A stretch of DNA of 64,000 nucleotides from assembly GCA_034190875.2 (NCBI GenBank), contig CM067344.1, positions 19,351,612 to 19,415,611 on the forward strand. The letters are read 5' to 3'. Positions within the stretch are counted from its first letter, which is position 1. Every line of letters begins with the position of its first letter. The DNA is from Urechis unicinctus (taxonomy: Eukaryota > Annelida > Polychaeta > Xenopneusta > Urechidae). Below, piece by piece: positions 1 through 13,021 of this stretch. Under the pieces are notes generated by a model. It was not told the origin of the DNA, did no database searches, and saw only the letters and a list, made by a program, of their open reading frames with translations. Position numbers and translations under genes: made by a program.

Positions 1-372
1 TGTGATGATTGCTCGAGGTGGCAGGGGTCTCAGTAGACCGTTTGACAGACAGTTATTACGAGGTGAAGTTCAGTTTTCTTTCTGGTAATGCAAACTCTGG
101 TCTGAGGCTGAGAGCACCAGATGTGATATGTCTGGTGCTGATGTAGCTCAGACAACAACAAATGAAATGCAGGTGGACCCATAAGAGGAAGCACCACGCC
201 TACAGGATAACCAGCCTACCTCTACAACCGACTCGTCAATAGCACCTTCATAAGAAGAAAAGATAAACTCTTTGAAAGCCTCGGTTATTCCTGCACTGAG
301 AAAATAGTCACTTCCAGGGCCACGACTTGGCGATGCAGCGTTCACAGCAACAATACTCCTCACCCTGCTACA

Positions 373-815
373 GTGGCCCAATGTGGAAGTGATATGACAC
401 GAAGCGTCCGAGGTCATGTTCACCAGGACCTGCAAGGATACGCCTTAGCTGCTGTGATAGGGCAAGATGCCAAGACCATAACTGAAAGACACATATTCAA
501 GCCTGCATCAGCCATTATCACTGATATTTTAAAGGACTCGCTTCCTGTCAACACCCGTTGTCCAGCACTACACCCACTTGATAAATCTTACAAGAAACAT
601 AAATTATCATGAACAGATTTGGTTGCTGGAAGTGCTCGTCATCTGATTTTTGCAACCAATGAACAGCTGTTCCTGCTCACCGTGGAAGACTTGGTATATG
701 GATACTACATTCAAAATCATCAGCAAACCCTTCTTCCAGTTATTCAGCGTGCATGCGTTCGTAAAGTCTGATGACTGCATAAAGCAGCTCCCATTAGCAT
801 ATTGCTTGATGTCGC
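373..815 (+). pseudogene. MULE-type (FLYWCH-associated) transposase fragment, broken
   Basis: The first open stretch (373-612) has the N-terminal spacing of FLYWCH/MULE transposases: a GHVH motif, then a helix ending near SYKKHKLS. After an in-frame stop at 610-612 the same frame continues with RHLIFATNEQLFLL, the segment these proteins carry just before the first catalytic Asp. A one-base shift near 700 then leads to DTTFKIISKPFFQLFSVHAF (from about 701) and KQLPLAYCLMS (to about 810), matching the family signature D-G-T-F ... PF-QLFSIHAF ... K-Q-PL-LMS. The first catalytic Asp is kept, but the usual DGTF reads DTTF. The stop, the frameshift and the lack of any further catalytic region show a dead copy. 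The FLYWCH finger itself is not visible. Family assignment is from motif memory and fairly firm. Confidence 0.72.
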
Positions 816-2557
816 ATAGGATATAGAAAGACTATCTAAAGATCCTTTGAAAAACATATATAAAGGTATGCATATATTATAACACAGTTGGATTAATGGT
901 TATATATTGTTTCCTACTGTTTGATATACTGCGGCCCTGCAGCTTTAATATCGGCACGATATATCGCATCGGTAACATACGTTTGTCCGAAGGCTCGCGC
1001 AAGCAATGGTTAGTGGGCGGGATATTTTACAAATCATATTGTTAGACATCTTCTCGCTCTAAAATGACAAACGTATGATATGATTAAAACAGACTATCAC
1101 GATGATAACGAAGGCAAAATGTTAACAATTGGGGATCAGATAACATTCTTTAGAATTATTAAATTGTGCCAAGCTCAGGAAGAACTTCCGATATCAATTT
1201 CGGATGCATGCATGCACATTGCTGTACATAGACAATAAGCTTACGCTACTAACAGCTGATCAATAATTGACCATAATAAAACTATAGTCCATGACAGCGT
1301 TCCGTTTGAATAAGGCATTAGTGATATGGCGTATTTGCATTGTGGGTATATTATGGCCGAAAATATTGGTAGTGAAAAACCAATGGATATATATTCATAG
1401 CAGTGTATACATCACGATCCATCTAGAGAGCCTGGTTTGTATTGTAATACACGATCCACAAGCTTTTCATTTTTATTTTACTAAGCAAAGGAACACCGGC
1501 CAAATAAAGCGAGAAATACCAATGTGTGTTTCCGTTTTTGACGCAACATTATGACAATACCAAGTACAGTTTGACGTCCAGTTGTCATTCAGTTGCTTTA
1601 GTGTGACAGTGGTTTAATATAGGGATCACGACTACCTTCTGTGTCATTCAAACAGCCGTGCTATTAATGGAATAGTCAGCTTTGGTTGAGACCAACAAAG
1701 CTTTTGAGCTGATGTGAATGTCGCATAATTTCAGCGTATTTTGGCCATTTTAAAAAGCAGTGACATTAAATTATAGACTATGATGTTCATACCCGTTTGT
1801 ACAACCTGCGGTATGTGAAATATAGGGATATGCTGTGAAATAGACGCTGGTCATTAGAAATCAATGTACGCTTTCTTAGCAAAAGAAAAACTTAAAACAC
1901 ACAGACCATGCTCTTATGATGAAAAAGGCGGAATGAGTAATGCATCACACAACTGTAGTTGTGTTATGGGTCGATCCAATGCAATATTTGTTAATTATCG
2001 ATATCGTGCTCGTCTGGAAAGATATGCACGTAATAAGGCACTGAATATGTAGGTAAAGTAACTATAAAACATGTCGAGTGCACAATCAGAGCAGCAAGTA
2101 TTTAATCTATTGCAGAAAATCTTGTTCAACAATCAGCCTCTTTCTTAGCTTTTGCTAATTGTGCTAGTAGTAAAAAATGGTCATGCATGAATCTGTAATG
2201 GTATGTTACGGCTAGTTACGTGACAATGAACAGATACTATTATAGCGCCAGTTTAACGAGACTCACGAGGGAGTGGTCAACATCCACCCCTTTCAGTACG
2301 TCGAACCTCTTCTCAGTTGATGTAGGCGACTGTCTATCGTTACTGATCACTCACCCAGGCGTCACATACAATAAGACAGCAGCCTGTATCTGCTGTGACG
2401 CTACCGATAACATGACATTATGTCAGCGTGAGATTAATTTATAAAAGGAGTTAAACCAGAATCACCACACAACAATGCCACTCGTTTAAGTTTTCGGGTG
2501 CTATTAAATCTGGGCTGCATTCTCTATTACCAATCTATTTAACGCTATCAAGAATGA
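816..2557. other. No gene recognised
   Basis: AT-rich sequence. The few open frames (for example 1291-1554 and 2220-2444) have no family resemblance, no splice context and amino-acid composition typical of chance. No repeat or terminal inverted repeat was seen that would close the MULE fragment to the left. Confidence 0.5.
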
Positions 2558-2712
2558 CAAATAATAACTGATGACTCACTAATAACTGATGACTCACTAA
2601 TAACTGATGACCCACTAACAACTGATGACTCACAAATAACTGATGACTCACTAATAACTGATGATCCACTACTAACTGATGACCCACTAATAACTGATGA
2701 CTCACAATAACT
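2558..2712. repeat. 18-bp minisatellite, about 8.5 units
   Basis: Head-to-tail copies of a unit like TAATAACTGATGACTCAC with single-base variants (CTCA/CCCA/TCCA). Most units contain TGACTCA, the AP-1 (TRE) core, so at least five such sites lie within 150 bp. Because 18 is divisible by three, the tract is open on the minus strand and creates a spurious serine-rich ORF (2548-2742). Confidence 0.9.
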
Positions 2713-3069
2713 ACTTTGTGCGGTTCCTGTAGGTATCCGCATATCGTTTGCTAGCTACAACATTAAAGCTTATCAAGTGATGACCATGCACCGTAATCAT
2801 ACCCGGTCAGCGTATGTAAGCAATTAAAACGTATAAAGCCGTGTTCTGTGTGGCGGTTAATGCTTACATCTGGATGATATCTATAGGCTGATATGAAATG
2901 CATGATTTTTGACATATAACGTTCAGGGACAGCTTCGGCGATGTACCCTTATTGCCAATTGGTTGTCATAACGAGTACTATAAATATCAAGGTATTACTA
3001 TGCTTGAGGTCAGGTGGTGTACTTTGTCCTAATACTAGCCTTTGGTAGTTGCCAGGCGATAAACAGAAC

Positions 3070-3465
3070 AATATAGACCACGTATACCAGTGCCAGTCAG
3101 TCAGCATACGCAGCAAGCCAATATATACTACGGCATACCAGTGCCAGTCAGTCAGCATACGCAGCAAGTCAATATAGACAACGGGATACCAGTGCCTGTC
3201 AGTCAGCATACGCAGCAAGTCAATATAGACAACGGCATACCAGTGCCAATCAGTCAGCATACGCAGCAAGTCAATATAGACCACGGCATACCAGTGCCAG
3301 TCAGTCAGCATACGCAGCTAGTCAATATAGACCACGGCATACCAGTGCCAGTCAGTCAGCATACGCAGCTAGTCAATATAGACCACGGCATACCAGTGCC
3401 CGTCAGTCAGCATACGTAGCAAGTCAATATAGACCACGGCGTACCAGTGCCAGTCTAATGCACTG
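3070..3465. repeat. 51-bp minisatellite, about 7.5 units
   Basis: Tandem units that begin near CATACCAGTGCCAGTCAGTC and recur every 51 bp with a few substitutions. The period is exactly 17 codons, so both strands read as 17-residue peptide repeats (PVSQHTQQVNID... on plus, LTDWHWYAVVYIDLLRM on minus). There is no start context, flanking coding sequence or domain, so this is treated as a repeat and not as a gene. Confidence 0.9.
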
Positions 3466-5454
3466 CCATTGTAGACAGCGGCACACGCGATAGTCAGTTC
3501 AACCAGATGGCACACAAATTCAAAATTTGCGGAACGCAGTTTAGAAGGCAGATTAGCTGGTTCATTTGTGCATGTCGGTAGTAAATTTGCCTATGTTGAG
3601 TGGTGCATTTGCGTACGTCGGTAAGGCATTAGTCTATGTTATTTGGTGCTTCTGTGCTTCAGTTGCTGTGTGGCTGTCACTGTGTGCGTTTTACTGTCAC
3701 CCCCAGTAGGTTCGCCTTTTCTAATGAGGGCCTGTCTGATGCCATATAGCCGCATTGCCTCGGCTCCGTACTACGTACTTACTTTTAGGGTTAGTACGCG
3801 ATTGTCTGGCATCTTTGCTATGTATAGGCAATGGTGTGCCTACCTCTACTTTGAGATTTCACCAATGCCACTGATGTTGGGGGACGGGTAGGGGGTGACA
3901 TGGGATGTCTATTCCACTTTCCAGCCTTTCGAGGGCTAAAACAAGGGGGTATTCTAGTTTATATCGCCAGTAGAAGTGTATGAGATAATTTCTCCTGACG
4001 ATAGCGATGAAAGGATGAACACTTTTTTTATATTTTAGTGACACCTTATTAACACTAGCAGCAACAATATTCGTATCGGTGATGCATATCCCCAAATGAC
4101 CTATCAAGGGGGATGTAAGGGGAAAAAACCTTGAAATCGAGACGTTGTATATCGCCTTATAACCACGCATTATTCGAATTTATATTTCGGCGTAAGTGTA
4201 AATACATCGATAAATATGCAACAAGTAAGAATCAGAATCATACAAGATTCCATTGATAATGGCACGCTAATGCATACCGGAACACGTGATATATAATGAC
4301 ATAAGTACTGCCACCGTAGCAGCCATCTTAACACACAATCGATTACATGTTTTTTGAAATAGTAGAAATGGCTGTAAGACGAGTGCTATTGACTGTGACA
4401 TACATCCAACCGTATGGATTTAATGTATGAATCGTGGATCCACACATTTTACTGACAGCACACGAAAAAAGAAAGGTTGTTTTGTTTGAAATAAATATGG
4501 ATATCGATATTTTTTTGACAATTTTGCAATCCTGTATTTACTCATTGCAAGGTAAGCTACAAGTTATTTCGCATTTGATTAAGATTGCATTTGACAAAAT
4601 ACATGCCTATGACACCTAAAATATGATTTTTGAGTGTAAACTGAACGAATCGATGCGGAGATGGTGTTGAAATTTTTGACCTCCGACAAATAATAAAAGA
4701 GATATTCAACGTTTTTTGGAGCGAAGTGGTATTTCGTGCGTGAACCTAGGTCAACTGGAAATGACGCATATGGATGAACCCAGGCTCAGAGCCCAAATCA
4801 GCTTCCATAGAAACCACGTTGTCTACCGTGAATTTATGACTCGTGTAGTCTGGATCAGTCATGCCAAAACGCTGTGTGGCCGCGAATTGTTCGAAAATTT
4901 CTTCATGAAGCGTTCACTTATTCAGTCCACTTCAGAAGGAGAAATTGCGTAAGCCATAGATATGTCAAATGTGGCGTACACAACACATCTTCATAAAGAC
5001 ATACATCATTAAAAGTTGGATGCTGTATCACATATTGTATTTCTGGTACATTTGCTATTTTTACCATCACTTTCTCCTGTTCAACACAGCAGACACGCCC
5101 TGATGGTTGGCCTGTCTGAGCAGCCTCCATATTGGCACCTGAAACCATGGTTTCAAAACTGATGAAATACATACCAGACTCTGTTTAAGACTAGGATCTA
5201 CAGGAGTACATAAGTTAGTTGGATTAAACTATGCAGTGAACTCGCCCCTGGTGTTTTGATTACCTTTGACAGCGCGGATTTGAGAGATCGAAAGTAGTAA
5301 AAAGTTTCTTTGCTTAGGATTGAATGTGCTTAGTCAAAGGTGTTTGATTAAGCAAGGTCGATGAGAATTGCCCAAAAGTTAGTTACGTGCAGTGATTACA
5401 ACTCCAATGGGACTCACCAATTAATGTTATGCGGACCTGTCAGTAACGAGGTCA
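3466..5454. other. No gene recognised
   Basis: Non-coding looking sequence. Open frames at 3643-3891, 3859-4170 and 4716-4952 overlap on opposite strands and show no recognisable domain. Confidence 0.45.
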
Positions 5455-5569
5455 TCGAGTGACGTCACGAGATACCGGGCTAAAAATTTGGAAAATGGCG
5501 GCGGATGCCGAAAAATCTACTTTATATTTCAATTTACCAAATGTTCGGGTGACTTGTTCGAAAATTTAA
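5455..5569 (+). promoter_or_regulatory. Possible promoter with CRE and YY1 sites and a 24-codon ORF
   Basis: A perfect palindromic CRE (TGACGTCA, 5460-5467) lies 24 bp upstream of AAAATGGCGGC (from 5492), which matches the YY1 consensus often found over transcription or translation starts. The ATG inside it (5495) opens a frame MAADAEKSTLYF... that ends at 5569, or could be spliced after GTTCGG. No downstream exon was found, so this may be a lone first exon, the end of a mobile element, or chance. Confidence 0.25.
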
Positions 5570-6738
5570 CCACAAAGGTCGAATAAATGCAACTTTATCT
5601 TTCATTTGTTTCATAAAAACAACATGGAAGATTGATGTCATAGGCACTTTAATGCAATCGAGTTATGTGCGATGTGGTAGGATATCATGATTCATACTGG
5701 AGTGGCTTGCAACAACTCATACAGAACCTTTTCGCGGGGACCGACGTGCAATCTGCATGCTCTTAACCATTAATACCAAATTGATATGGATGTAAGAGCT
5801 ATCACAGTTCCAATTTGCAATTCTAAGTAGGTTCTAAGTATTGCTCAATATCGACATTACCCGTGATAGCACTGTACTTGATGTATCACGCGATTTCGTA
5901 TCATGCTTGCAATATACTTGCCCCTATCTAACTAAGGCACTGTAAAACATCTTTGACAATAAAATTCACTTTGATAAATATGAATTACAAATGATTGCGG
6001 CCAATAATCGGCCTCGTGGTGAAAAGGAATACCATCGTCTTTAAAAAGACATCATGATGAATTATGGCAATGAAAGTAAAACTACCACTGGTAAATAAGC
6101 GCGAGTAATTAGAAACCTATTAAGTATAAACATGCCTTGTTTTTCACATTTGCTATATCTGCAAAACAGGAAACAGGAACGCGATATTGAATGGCCGTCT
6201 GGTTCAATGAAAATTACGGACGTTGCTAGAACAACATGTTTTTGCATGCACACATTGTTTGTCTTCATAAATCTCTTCCGCCATAGTACATAATTATGCA
6301 TAGAACCGAATGTCCATGTTGATATCATCGTCCTCCTTGTAGTTTTTTTTACAAAGGGGTTTAGCATTTGACATTGCATTTGGGTTACATCTCTAGATCG
6401 TTATCTTTATGTTGCAGCCAGGAGAACGTCGCTTAGTGTGAGGAACAGGAACATTGGTTTTACAGAAGCCAAACTGTTTCTGCTGGGAATGACACAGTCT
6501 AAATGCAAAAGCTTTCAAATGACCAGGCATAGCATACGAACTAATGCACCTGTTTTTTTTGATGATGCTATACTTTGCTTTATAAATTTACACATGCTCG
6601 AGGCAACTTCATTGTACATTCCCAGACATATACTTTTGACATTAAAGAGGCCCACAATGTGGCATTGCAAGTAGCGATAAGGGGCATTTAGGGGCAAGAG
6701 TATGAGTGTCTAATTTGAACACAGCGTGCTTTACACGT
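5570..6738. other. No gene recognised
   Basis: Only short overlapping frames on both strands (6062-6379, 6438-6697) without domain similarity. No tandem repeat seen. Confidence 0.45.
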
Positions 6739-6774
6739 ACATATATATATATATATAGATATATATATATATAT

Positions 6775-6807
<33 letters not shown>

Positions 6808-6844
6808 TATATATATATATATATAGAGAGATATATATATATAT

Positions 6845-6901
<57 letters not shown>

Positions 6902-7069
6902 TATATATCTCTCTCTATATATATATATATATGTCTATATATATATATATATATGCTTCTATATCTTTATATATCTATCTCTCTCTATATCTATCTATAT
7001 ATATATATATCTATATATATCTCTCTATATATATATATATATCTCTATATATATATATATATATATATC

Positions 7070-7104
<35 letters not shown>

Positions 7105-7152
7105 TCGCGTGTATGTTTGTGTGTGTGTGTGTATGTGTATGTGTGTGTGTGT
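6739..7152. repeat. Compound (TA)n / (TC)n / (TG)n microsatellite
   Basis: About 350 bp of TA dinucleotides interrupted by GATA, GAGA and TCTC steps, changing to (TG)n with GT variants from about 7091 to 7152. The overlapping plus-strand tyrosine/isoleucine-rich frames here are artefacts of the repeat. Confidence 0.97.
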
Positions 7153-8365
7153 ACTCGACACTTTATACCTTTCGAGTCATTTGCCCAGATTTGTGACATT
7201 GCACCACTGCGGCCCGGAAATGGAAGTGCCCAGCTAACAGTTCATTAGTGAATCTCAGTGCTACTAGTGTTGCCTTTTCCGGCGCACAATATGAGCTCAT
7301 TAACGGTAGTTGGCGATGTATTCAGGGAAAATTCTCTGGAATGTTGGCATTCGTTTACTTAGTATAATATTCTCTCAAAAGTATCAACTAAGTAGAAGAC
7401 ATCCCCTCGCACCCTTATAAATAGGATGCAGTGTAGCGCAAACATTGCGTGTGGGACGTATGGACAGTGTTTGCTGTTCAATTAAAAAGCCTAGTCCGAT
7501 GCCCACAGATCTATTACCTGAGAAGCGCGATTGTTAAAGTGCGCATTTTCTTGCAGGAGTCATACGACGATTCGTCATGGACATTCGTCTATCATAAAAT
7601 TGACAGAAGCACCACCAATTGCAAAAGCCGTATGCAAACGAAAGACAGTTACCAATGCAAGTTCCTAATATGGTCTAAAGTGCACAATATATTTGATGTC
7701 ATATTCAGCGTTACACAATGGTGCCAGCATTGAAGCGTGATGGCACCTTTCTTTTTCAATAAGTGATACCGGATAATCGTTGCCAGCATGCTTCACTGGA
7801 CATGGGAAATCCAGAATCAGGGCCTTCAGTCAACCCTAAGGGCGAAGTATCTATATTGATATTTGATTAAAATACCTGTTTCCTGATTATAACCTGTTGA
7901 AAGCTCCGTTAAATGCCACCAGCAATTTGATGGAAACTTGACACGCTAGTTTGACTTGGTACATATTGCTATTCCCTCCCAGACGACATACTCATTTCAT
8001 TTAAGAATAACTCCCTCCAAGCTCAGCTACTCAATATTTATTTAATGAACTTTAGAGAGTAGACTGTGTATAGCTGGTTGATGTCCAGAGAAGAAATATA
8101 CTGTTCAATAGTTATTAGTTCAATAATTTGTTCGCGATTGTGTTTATATATAAACCGCTTTTATATATGGAAATAATGCGAATCACTTATTCGCTCTCCA
8201 AGTTAGTTACTAACTCATATGAACTGATCGCCAAGAGTCATATTATCTGGTTGTGTTTATTGTACAATAACTGTAAGAAATGATAACTTATGTGCATGGT
8301 ACGTTTAAGCATATCTTAAATAATAATAATGTTTATGTGATCATTGTTATGGCTTTGTTGATGAA
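7153..8365. other. No gene recognised
   Basis: No convincing coding sequence. The frame 7449-7733 has no recognisable domain or splice context. Confidence 0.45.
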
Positions 8366-8850
8366 TGGCGTACTTTTCATATGGACGGGGTGATCATTGT
8401 ACTTAACAATAATTATACGGACGGGGGTACGCTCTTTCGAACACTGATCGCGGGTCGTACTGTCGTACTGGCGTACTTAACAATAATCTGATATGGACGG
8501 GGGTACGCTCGCAGTCGTACGCAGTCGGGGGTACTCGCAGCGTACTTTACTTAACAATAATCTGATATGGACGGGGGTACGGGGTACTGGCGTACTTAAC
8601 AATAATCTGATATGACGGGGGTACTCGCAGTCGTACTGGCGTACTTAACAATAATCTGATACGGACGGGGGTACGCTCGCAGTCGTACTGGCGTACTTAA
8701 CAATAATCTGATACGGACGGGGGTACGCTCGCTCGCAGTACTTAACAATAATCGTACGGACGGGGGTACGCTCGCGTACTTAACTTAACAATAATCTGAT
8801 ACGGACGGGGGTACGCTCGCAGTCGTACTGGCGTACTTAACAATAATACA
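8366..8850. repeat. Irregular minisatellite, about 53-bp unit, 8-9 copies
   Basis: Units run GTACTTAACAATAATCTGAT - A(C/T)GGACGGGGGTACGCTCGCAG - TCGTACTGGC. Several copies are internally shortened or contain small local duplications (for example CGCTCGCTCGCAG near 8725 and TTTACTTAAC near 8550), which looks like replication slippage. The unit is much richer in CpG and GTAC than its surroundings. Confidence 0.9.
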
Positions 8851-10840
8851 CCCACTAGCATATTAGTACTTGCTTATTAGTAGTTACGGACCCTATACTG
8901 GCGTATGACAATAATAGTTGGGGCACAGTATTCGTCCTCACTTGGCAGCAAAAGGAAGAGCCGGTTACTGTTTGCTATGTTAGTAAGGGTGGGTCAAAGA
9001 TAGCATCATCCTAATCGTGTTTTAATGCCCATGACCACATTTCACAAAAATGAGACCAACGAGTGTGAAGGAGTAATTTCCAACAACAAACTTTTTGTGT
9101 TCAAGGAACGGTTGCTAAAAAGCTTGCTAAGAAACCTTGTTAATGCGCATTCGTACAAGATAACCATGTGTGCTATTTAGTGCCATTTAAAGCACACAAC
9201 CCACATGTGTGAAGCGATGTTTCAATGTGTTCAACGTTTTGTGATCATTATCATATTTACTGTGAATGTGTTTACCACATATTATACGCACTGATATGTT
9301 ATCACTTGTCTTAATGTAGCCTCATAATTAACATTCAAGCAGGGATTTGTTAATCAAAGTGGCAATCACACAAAGAGCATTGTTTGGCAAACATTGGTGC
9401 AGCACAATAGTAGAATATTTGGTTATATTCGTTGATGAATGTAGTTATTTGCATCAGGAGTGTTTCTCAGACTTGTCAAGCACGTACAAATAACAAAACA
9501 TCACACTTGGCGCCAATCCACTCTCGTTATGTGACACTTTCGTGTTACAAATCAGGCAGGGCCGTGTATTTATCGGAAAAAGATTTTGATAACAAATCTT
9601 GACGTTCCACAAATCTCGAGAGGAACTGCTCGCCCAGGTGTTAATGGAATTAGACAAAACACAGGTAAATGACTTTTGTTCTTTTCTTGGAGGGCTTAAG
9701 CAAAAAAAAGCAGGAATGAATTCCGGTCATGGTGAGACAATCGGCACTTGAATGCAGAGTTGATTAAATACATGCCTCGCGGATCGCCTCAAACGTGTTA
9801 TGTGACTATGTACGAAATACCCAAGTTGTCATTTCTAAATCTACTTAGTATGTCGCAATATTGTAATGAAGTGTTTTCAAGCATATCGTTTATATTCATC
9901 GCAGCCTATGTTTTTAGACACACAGCATTGATTTCGTAGCCGCATAACTATGACTGGATGCTTGTTGAGCTGAAAAAGACACCGCAGCCTACCTGAGGAC
10001 CTGGTGTGGCTAGTCAACAGATTGTAGGTCTCAAAGAACCAGAAGGCTAGCATTGTATCCAGTCGGCTTACCATGAGATACACCAAGCTCTTTGATTAGA
10101 CTTAATTCACAATATTTCAGCTGGTTACCCAAAAATTCTGCATTTAATGCCACAAATCTAGAAACGAAGTGGTGTTGTCTTAAATACATCTTGATATTGA
10201 TTGCGATACTGTGTCGCTGGTGACAATATAGCAGAGTATCTTACATGTTACTGCGAAAAGTTGCATCGGTTGCAGTTCAACTTTGTTTTAACAACGATGG
10301 ACACATGATAAATTTAGTAATTATATAATCCATACACGGAAAAAAATACCCAGATATGTGGCCTGAGTTGTCAACAGATGCAATGCAACCTAGCTTGACG
10401 ATCAAATCCAATCTTCACGCGTGTGATTTGCTTCAGATACTGGTTTTGCGACCCACTCCTGCGTCCTTATCGGGATTACCGTGATGAAGCACAATAGCCA
10501 TGTTACATACGCAGTATTGGGGTGATACAAGTTAGCTGATTCTGTCCGAATAAGCACACCTGGATAGGAGAAGCTTTGATGCTTGGGGCAGTATATGTTG
10601 ACCAACAAGTGAAAGCAGTATTATGGATGGACAGCTAAGTTTGCGACGCAAGGTTGTTGAGTCTCTGACCTGTTATTGTTATCGGTGTGGTCTTTGCATG
10701 AAGAGCTGTGTCATCACACTAGATTCCAGTTGCGTGTGTAGTGGGCTGCCTTTACAGGGGTGCATATTGCATGTTATAGGGCACCTCGAAGCAACAGTCT
10801 TTATCTAATTCCCGAGCGTTCCGGGTATACAATGCAATAC
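8851..10840. other. No gene recognised
   Basis: AT-rich sequence with scattered short frames on both strands (9454-9657, 9748-10086, 10402-10808). None shows a domain. Confidence 0.45.
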
Positions 10841-10914
10841 CCGGGCAGACGTCCGTGTCTTCCACCCGCTTGGCTCTCTATTCGCTTCTCTCTATCTCAC
10901 TTGCTCGCTAGATG

Positions 10915-11792
10915 TTACCGGATTACCCCTACTGCCGTGTGCTGGATGTTGCCGACCAACCTTAGTCTTTCCTTTATCAGAGGAAACCTCTCCAGCTCTT
11001 TTTCCAGACTATCGATGTTGCCTAGGTTTCCGACCACTATTGGTACGACTTGCGTTGAATAGCCACTGGTTGTGGCTAAATCTGCTGCTAGCGCGAAGTA
11101 ACGCGCTCGCTTCACCGCAGTTCGATCATGCACAATGTGGTCGAGTGCCACGGCTATCTCGACAATGTAGATCCGGCGCTCTTTCTTGTCCCAGAGCCAC
11201 AAGTCCGGCCTTGGGTGCTCCAGCCTTTTTGTGGTTGTCAGGCAGATATCCCAGACTAGTTTGTAGTCATCGTTCTCTACAACATCTAGGACGTCAGTCC
11301 ATCTCCCCTTTGCCGGTGCTCCTACTAGCCCAGTCTTTACCGCTAGTTGGTATTGGACCTGTCTACATGCCGCGTCGTGCTTCTCCTTGTATAAGGAGAA
11401 GGTGTGTAAAGGGCAATTTGCTAGAATGTGGTTGAGGGTTTCTTGTCCCTCCTTGCACACTCTGCACGTTGTTGAGCCTTGGTACACTCCTATCTTCTTA
11501 CAGTGTACCCTTGTCCGAGTCACGTGGTCCTGTGCGGCCAGTATGTAGGCTGCCGATCTAGCGTCAACTCTCCCCTCCTTCAACCATCGGTACGTGTCGT
11601 CTGATATGCATGTCTTTCTGAACACTCCGTGTTGTTTGTTCCGTCGGAACTCCCGCCATTCTGTCTTTTGACCCTCCCTGAGCATTTTGGTTGTGGGTAT
11701 GTCTCCCAGTAGCGGTACTGGTCCTTGAGCCATCTTAACCTTCTTTGCTCGTCAGAGGCGCAGTAGCTTGGATGGAATCAATGTGTAGGCCG
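10915..11792 (-). pseudogene. R4/Dong-like LINE, C-terminal zinc knuckle and restriction-like endonuclease
   Basis: Open frame of 272 codons (from 11733). Near the middle is a CCHC knuckle (CRVC ... ETLNHILANC), followed by the segment YKEKHDAACRQVQYQLAVK, then ENDDYKLVWDICLTTTKRLE. The endonuclease core RPDLWLWDK ... IYIVEIAV comes next, and VVPIVVGNLG lies near the C-terminus. This order and wording match the R4/Dong clade, whose single protein ends in a PD-(D/E)xK restriction-like endonuclease used for target-primed reverse transcription. Coding continues upstream of 11733 in a shifted frame (IDSIQATAPLTSKEG) to about 11792, where a hAT element breaks it. The LINE 3' end probably lies near 10.8-10.85 kb. 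Clade assignment is fairly sure. Confidence 0.82.
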
Positions 11793-12273
11793 AACTGTAG
11801 TGGGGTCTGAGGGCATAATCCCCAAGAAAAATGTTTGACCCTAGAATGTCCGAGGTGCGTTTTGGCGTATATTTGGTACAAATAAGAATGTTTCATAGAC
11901 AATATATATTATGACATTTTACTTAGATTTAAGTCTCATGACTGGAATTAATTTGACACCAACTAAACGTTGATTTTATATTGTTAATTAATACACTATT
12001 TGCTGGCTATTTTCCACTTGAGGTTTGTTTTCTGCATTAACATTATTATATTGTTGAATTAAATATATGCTTTGCCGTTATGTTAAGCAATATGTTTTAA
12101 CCCTCGAGTATTATGTATACCTTATAAATGTTTTTGAAATTCATAAAATATCAGTGATTATTGCAAATAAAAGACAAGAGGAAAAACTAGCGACAACTTT
12201 CCACATCTGAATGCGTTTCAAGTCAATGTCAAAGTAACATTAATCCAACGTCAATTTTAAAAAGTCTAGTTTT

Positions 12274-12480
12274 CTACATTTCTTTGAGGCAAACATTAAT
12301 CACTTGGTCAACATCAATGTTCATATCCTTGTGTACATTGATCAGGGCTAACGACGACAGCCTGTCAGACGTCATAGTTGTTCGCAAATAGTTTTTTATG
12401 CGTTTCATTCCACTAAATGACCTTTCACATGTGTCCGACGTTGGTCGCATGGTCAAAAAGACCTCGATGATGGTACAAAT
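12274..12480 (-). pseudogene. hAT transposase C-terminal dimerisation domain (ZMYM1-like)
   Basis: The segment FLTMRPTSDTCERSFSGMKR, then a helix ending near LRTTMTSDRLSSLALINVH, is the hATC domain that mediates dimerisation of hAT transposases. The usual (S)-x-x-ERSFSA-RR-K core is present as CERSFSGMKRIK. Upstream, after a frameshift near 12430-12480, the frame 12425-12673 gives the preceding helical stretch. Frame shifts mean no functional product. Confidence 0.75.
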
Positions 12481-13021
12481 GCAAGTCCTTGCACGTCTGC
12501 TGAAGGGTGTCTTGGAGTCTTGAAGTCTTTATTATGTCTGTCATACTCCATCTAACTCTCCATCTAGCAATTTCCGACTTGAATGTCTCGTATGTTTGAG
12601 GAAGGTCGGGGGCAAAGGCGGCATATATTGTCAGCAACATATTATCTCGCAGGTCAGCCAGTTTGGAAGGCAATAAGTGTCGCGTACTTTTTCTTGCATA
12701 CTGTCTTGCACTTTAAAATATATATTTAAATACAAACTTATCGAAATGATGCATTTTGACATAAAAACAAGAGTTATTCAGATGCTGTGTTTGGGAAAGT
12801 GACGTTACATTGTTTATAACGTTACGTTACAAGTAATTCACGCGAGTCGTCTTACATGGGGAGGTGGGGGGGGGGGTTAAGATGAGATTTTTCAGCACTG
12901 GTAAAAACTGTAGATATCCCCATCTGATATGCAAGAAAAATCCATCTAAAGACAGGAACAAATCCACTTATAATATATACCTGTGAGTTATTGTACTAAG
13001 CACTCAATTCAATACATGTTA

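Noticed and set aside
3090-3419. 109-codon plus-strand ORF with 17-residue repeats (and a minus-strand counterpart at 2949-3311)
   Set aside because: The 51-bp period keeps frames open on both strands. There is no start context, domain or flanking coding sequence.
6931-7248. Tyrosine/isoleucine-rich ORFs
   Set aside because: They are translations of (TA)n/(TG)n microsatellites. The same applies to 31098-31423, 33628-33927, 48273-48653 and 57944-58391.
11040-11435. 131-codon plus-strand ORF
   Set aside because: It is the antisense shadow of the R4/Dong-like endonuclease frame, which has clear motifs.
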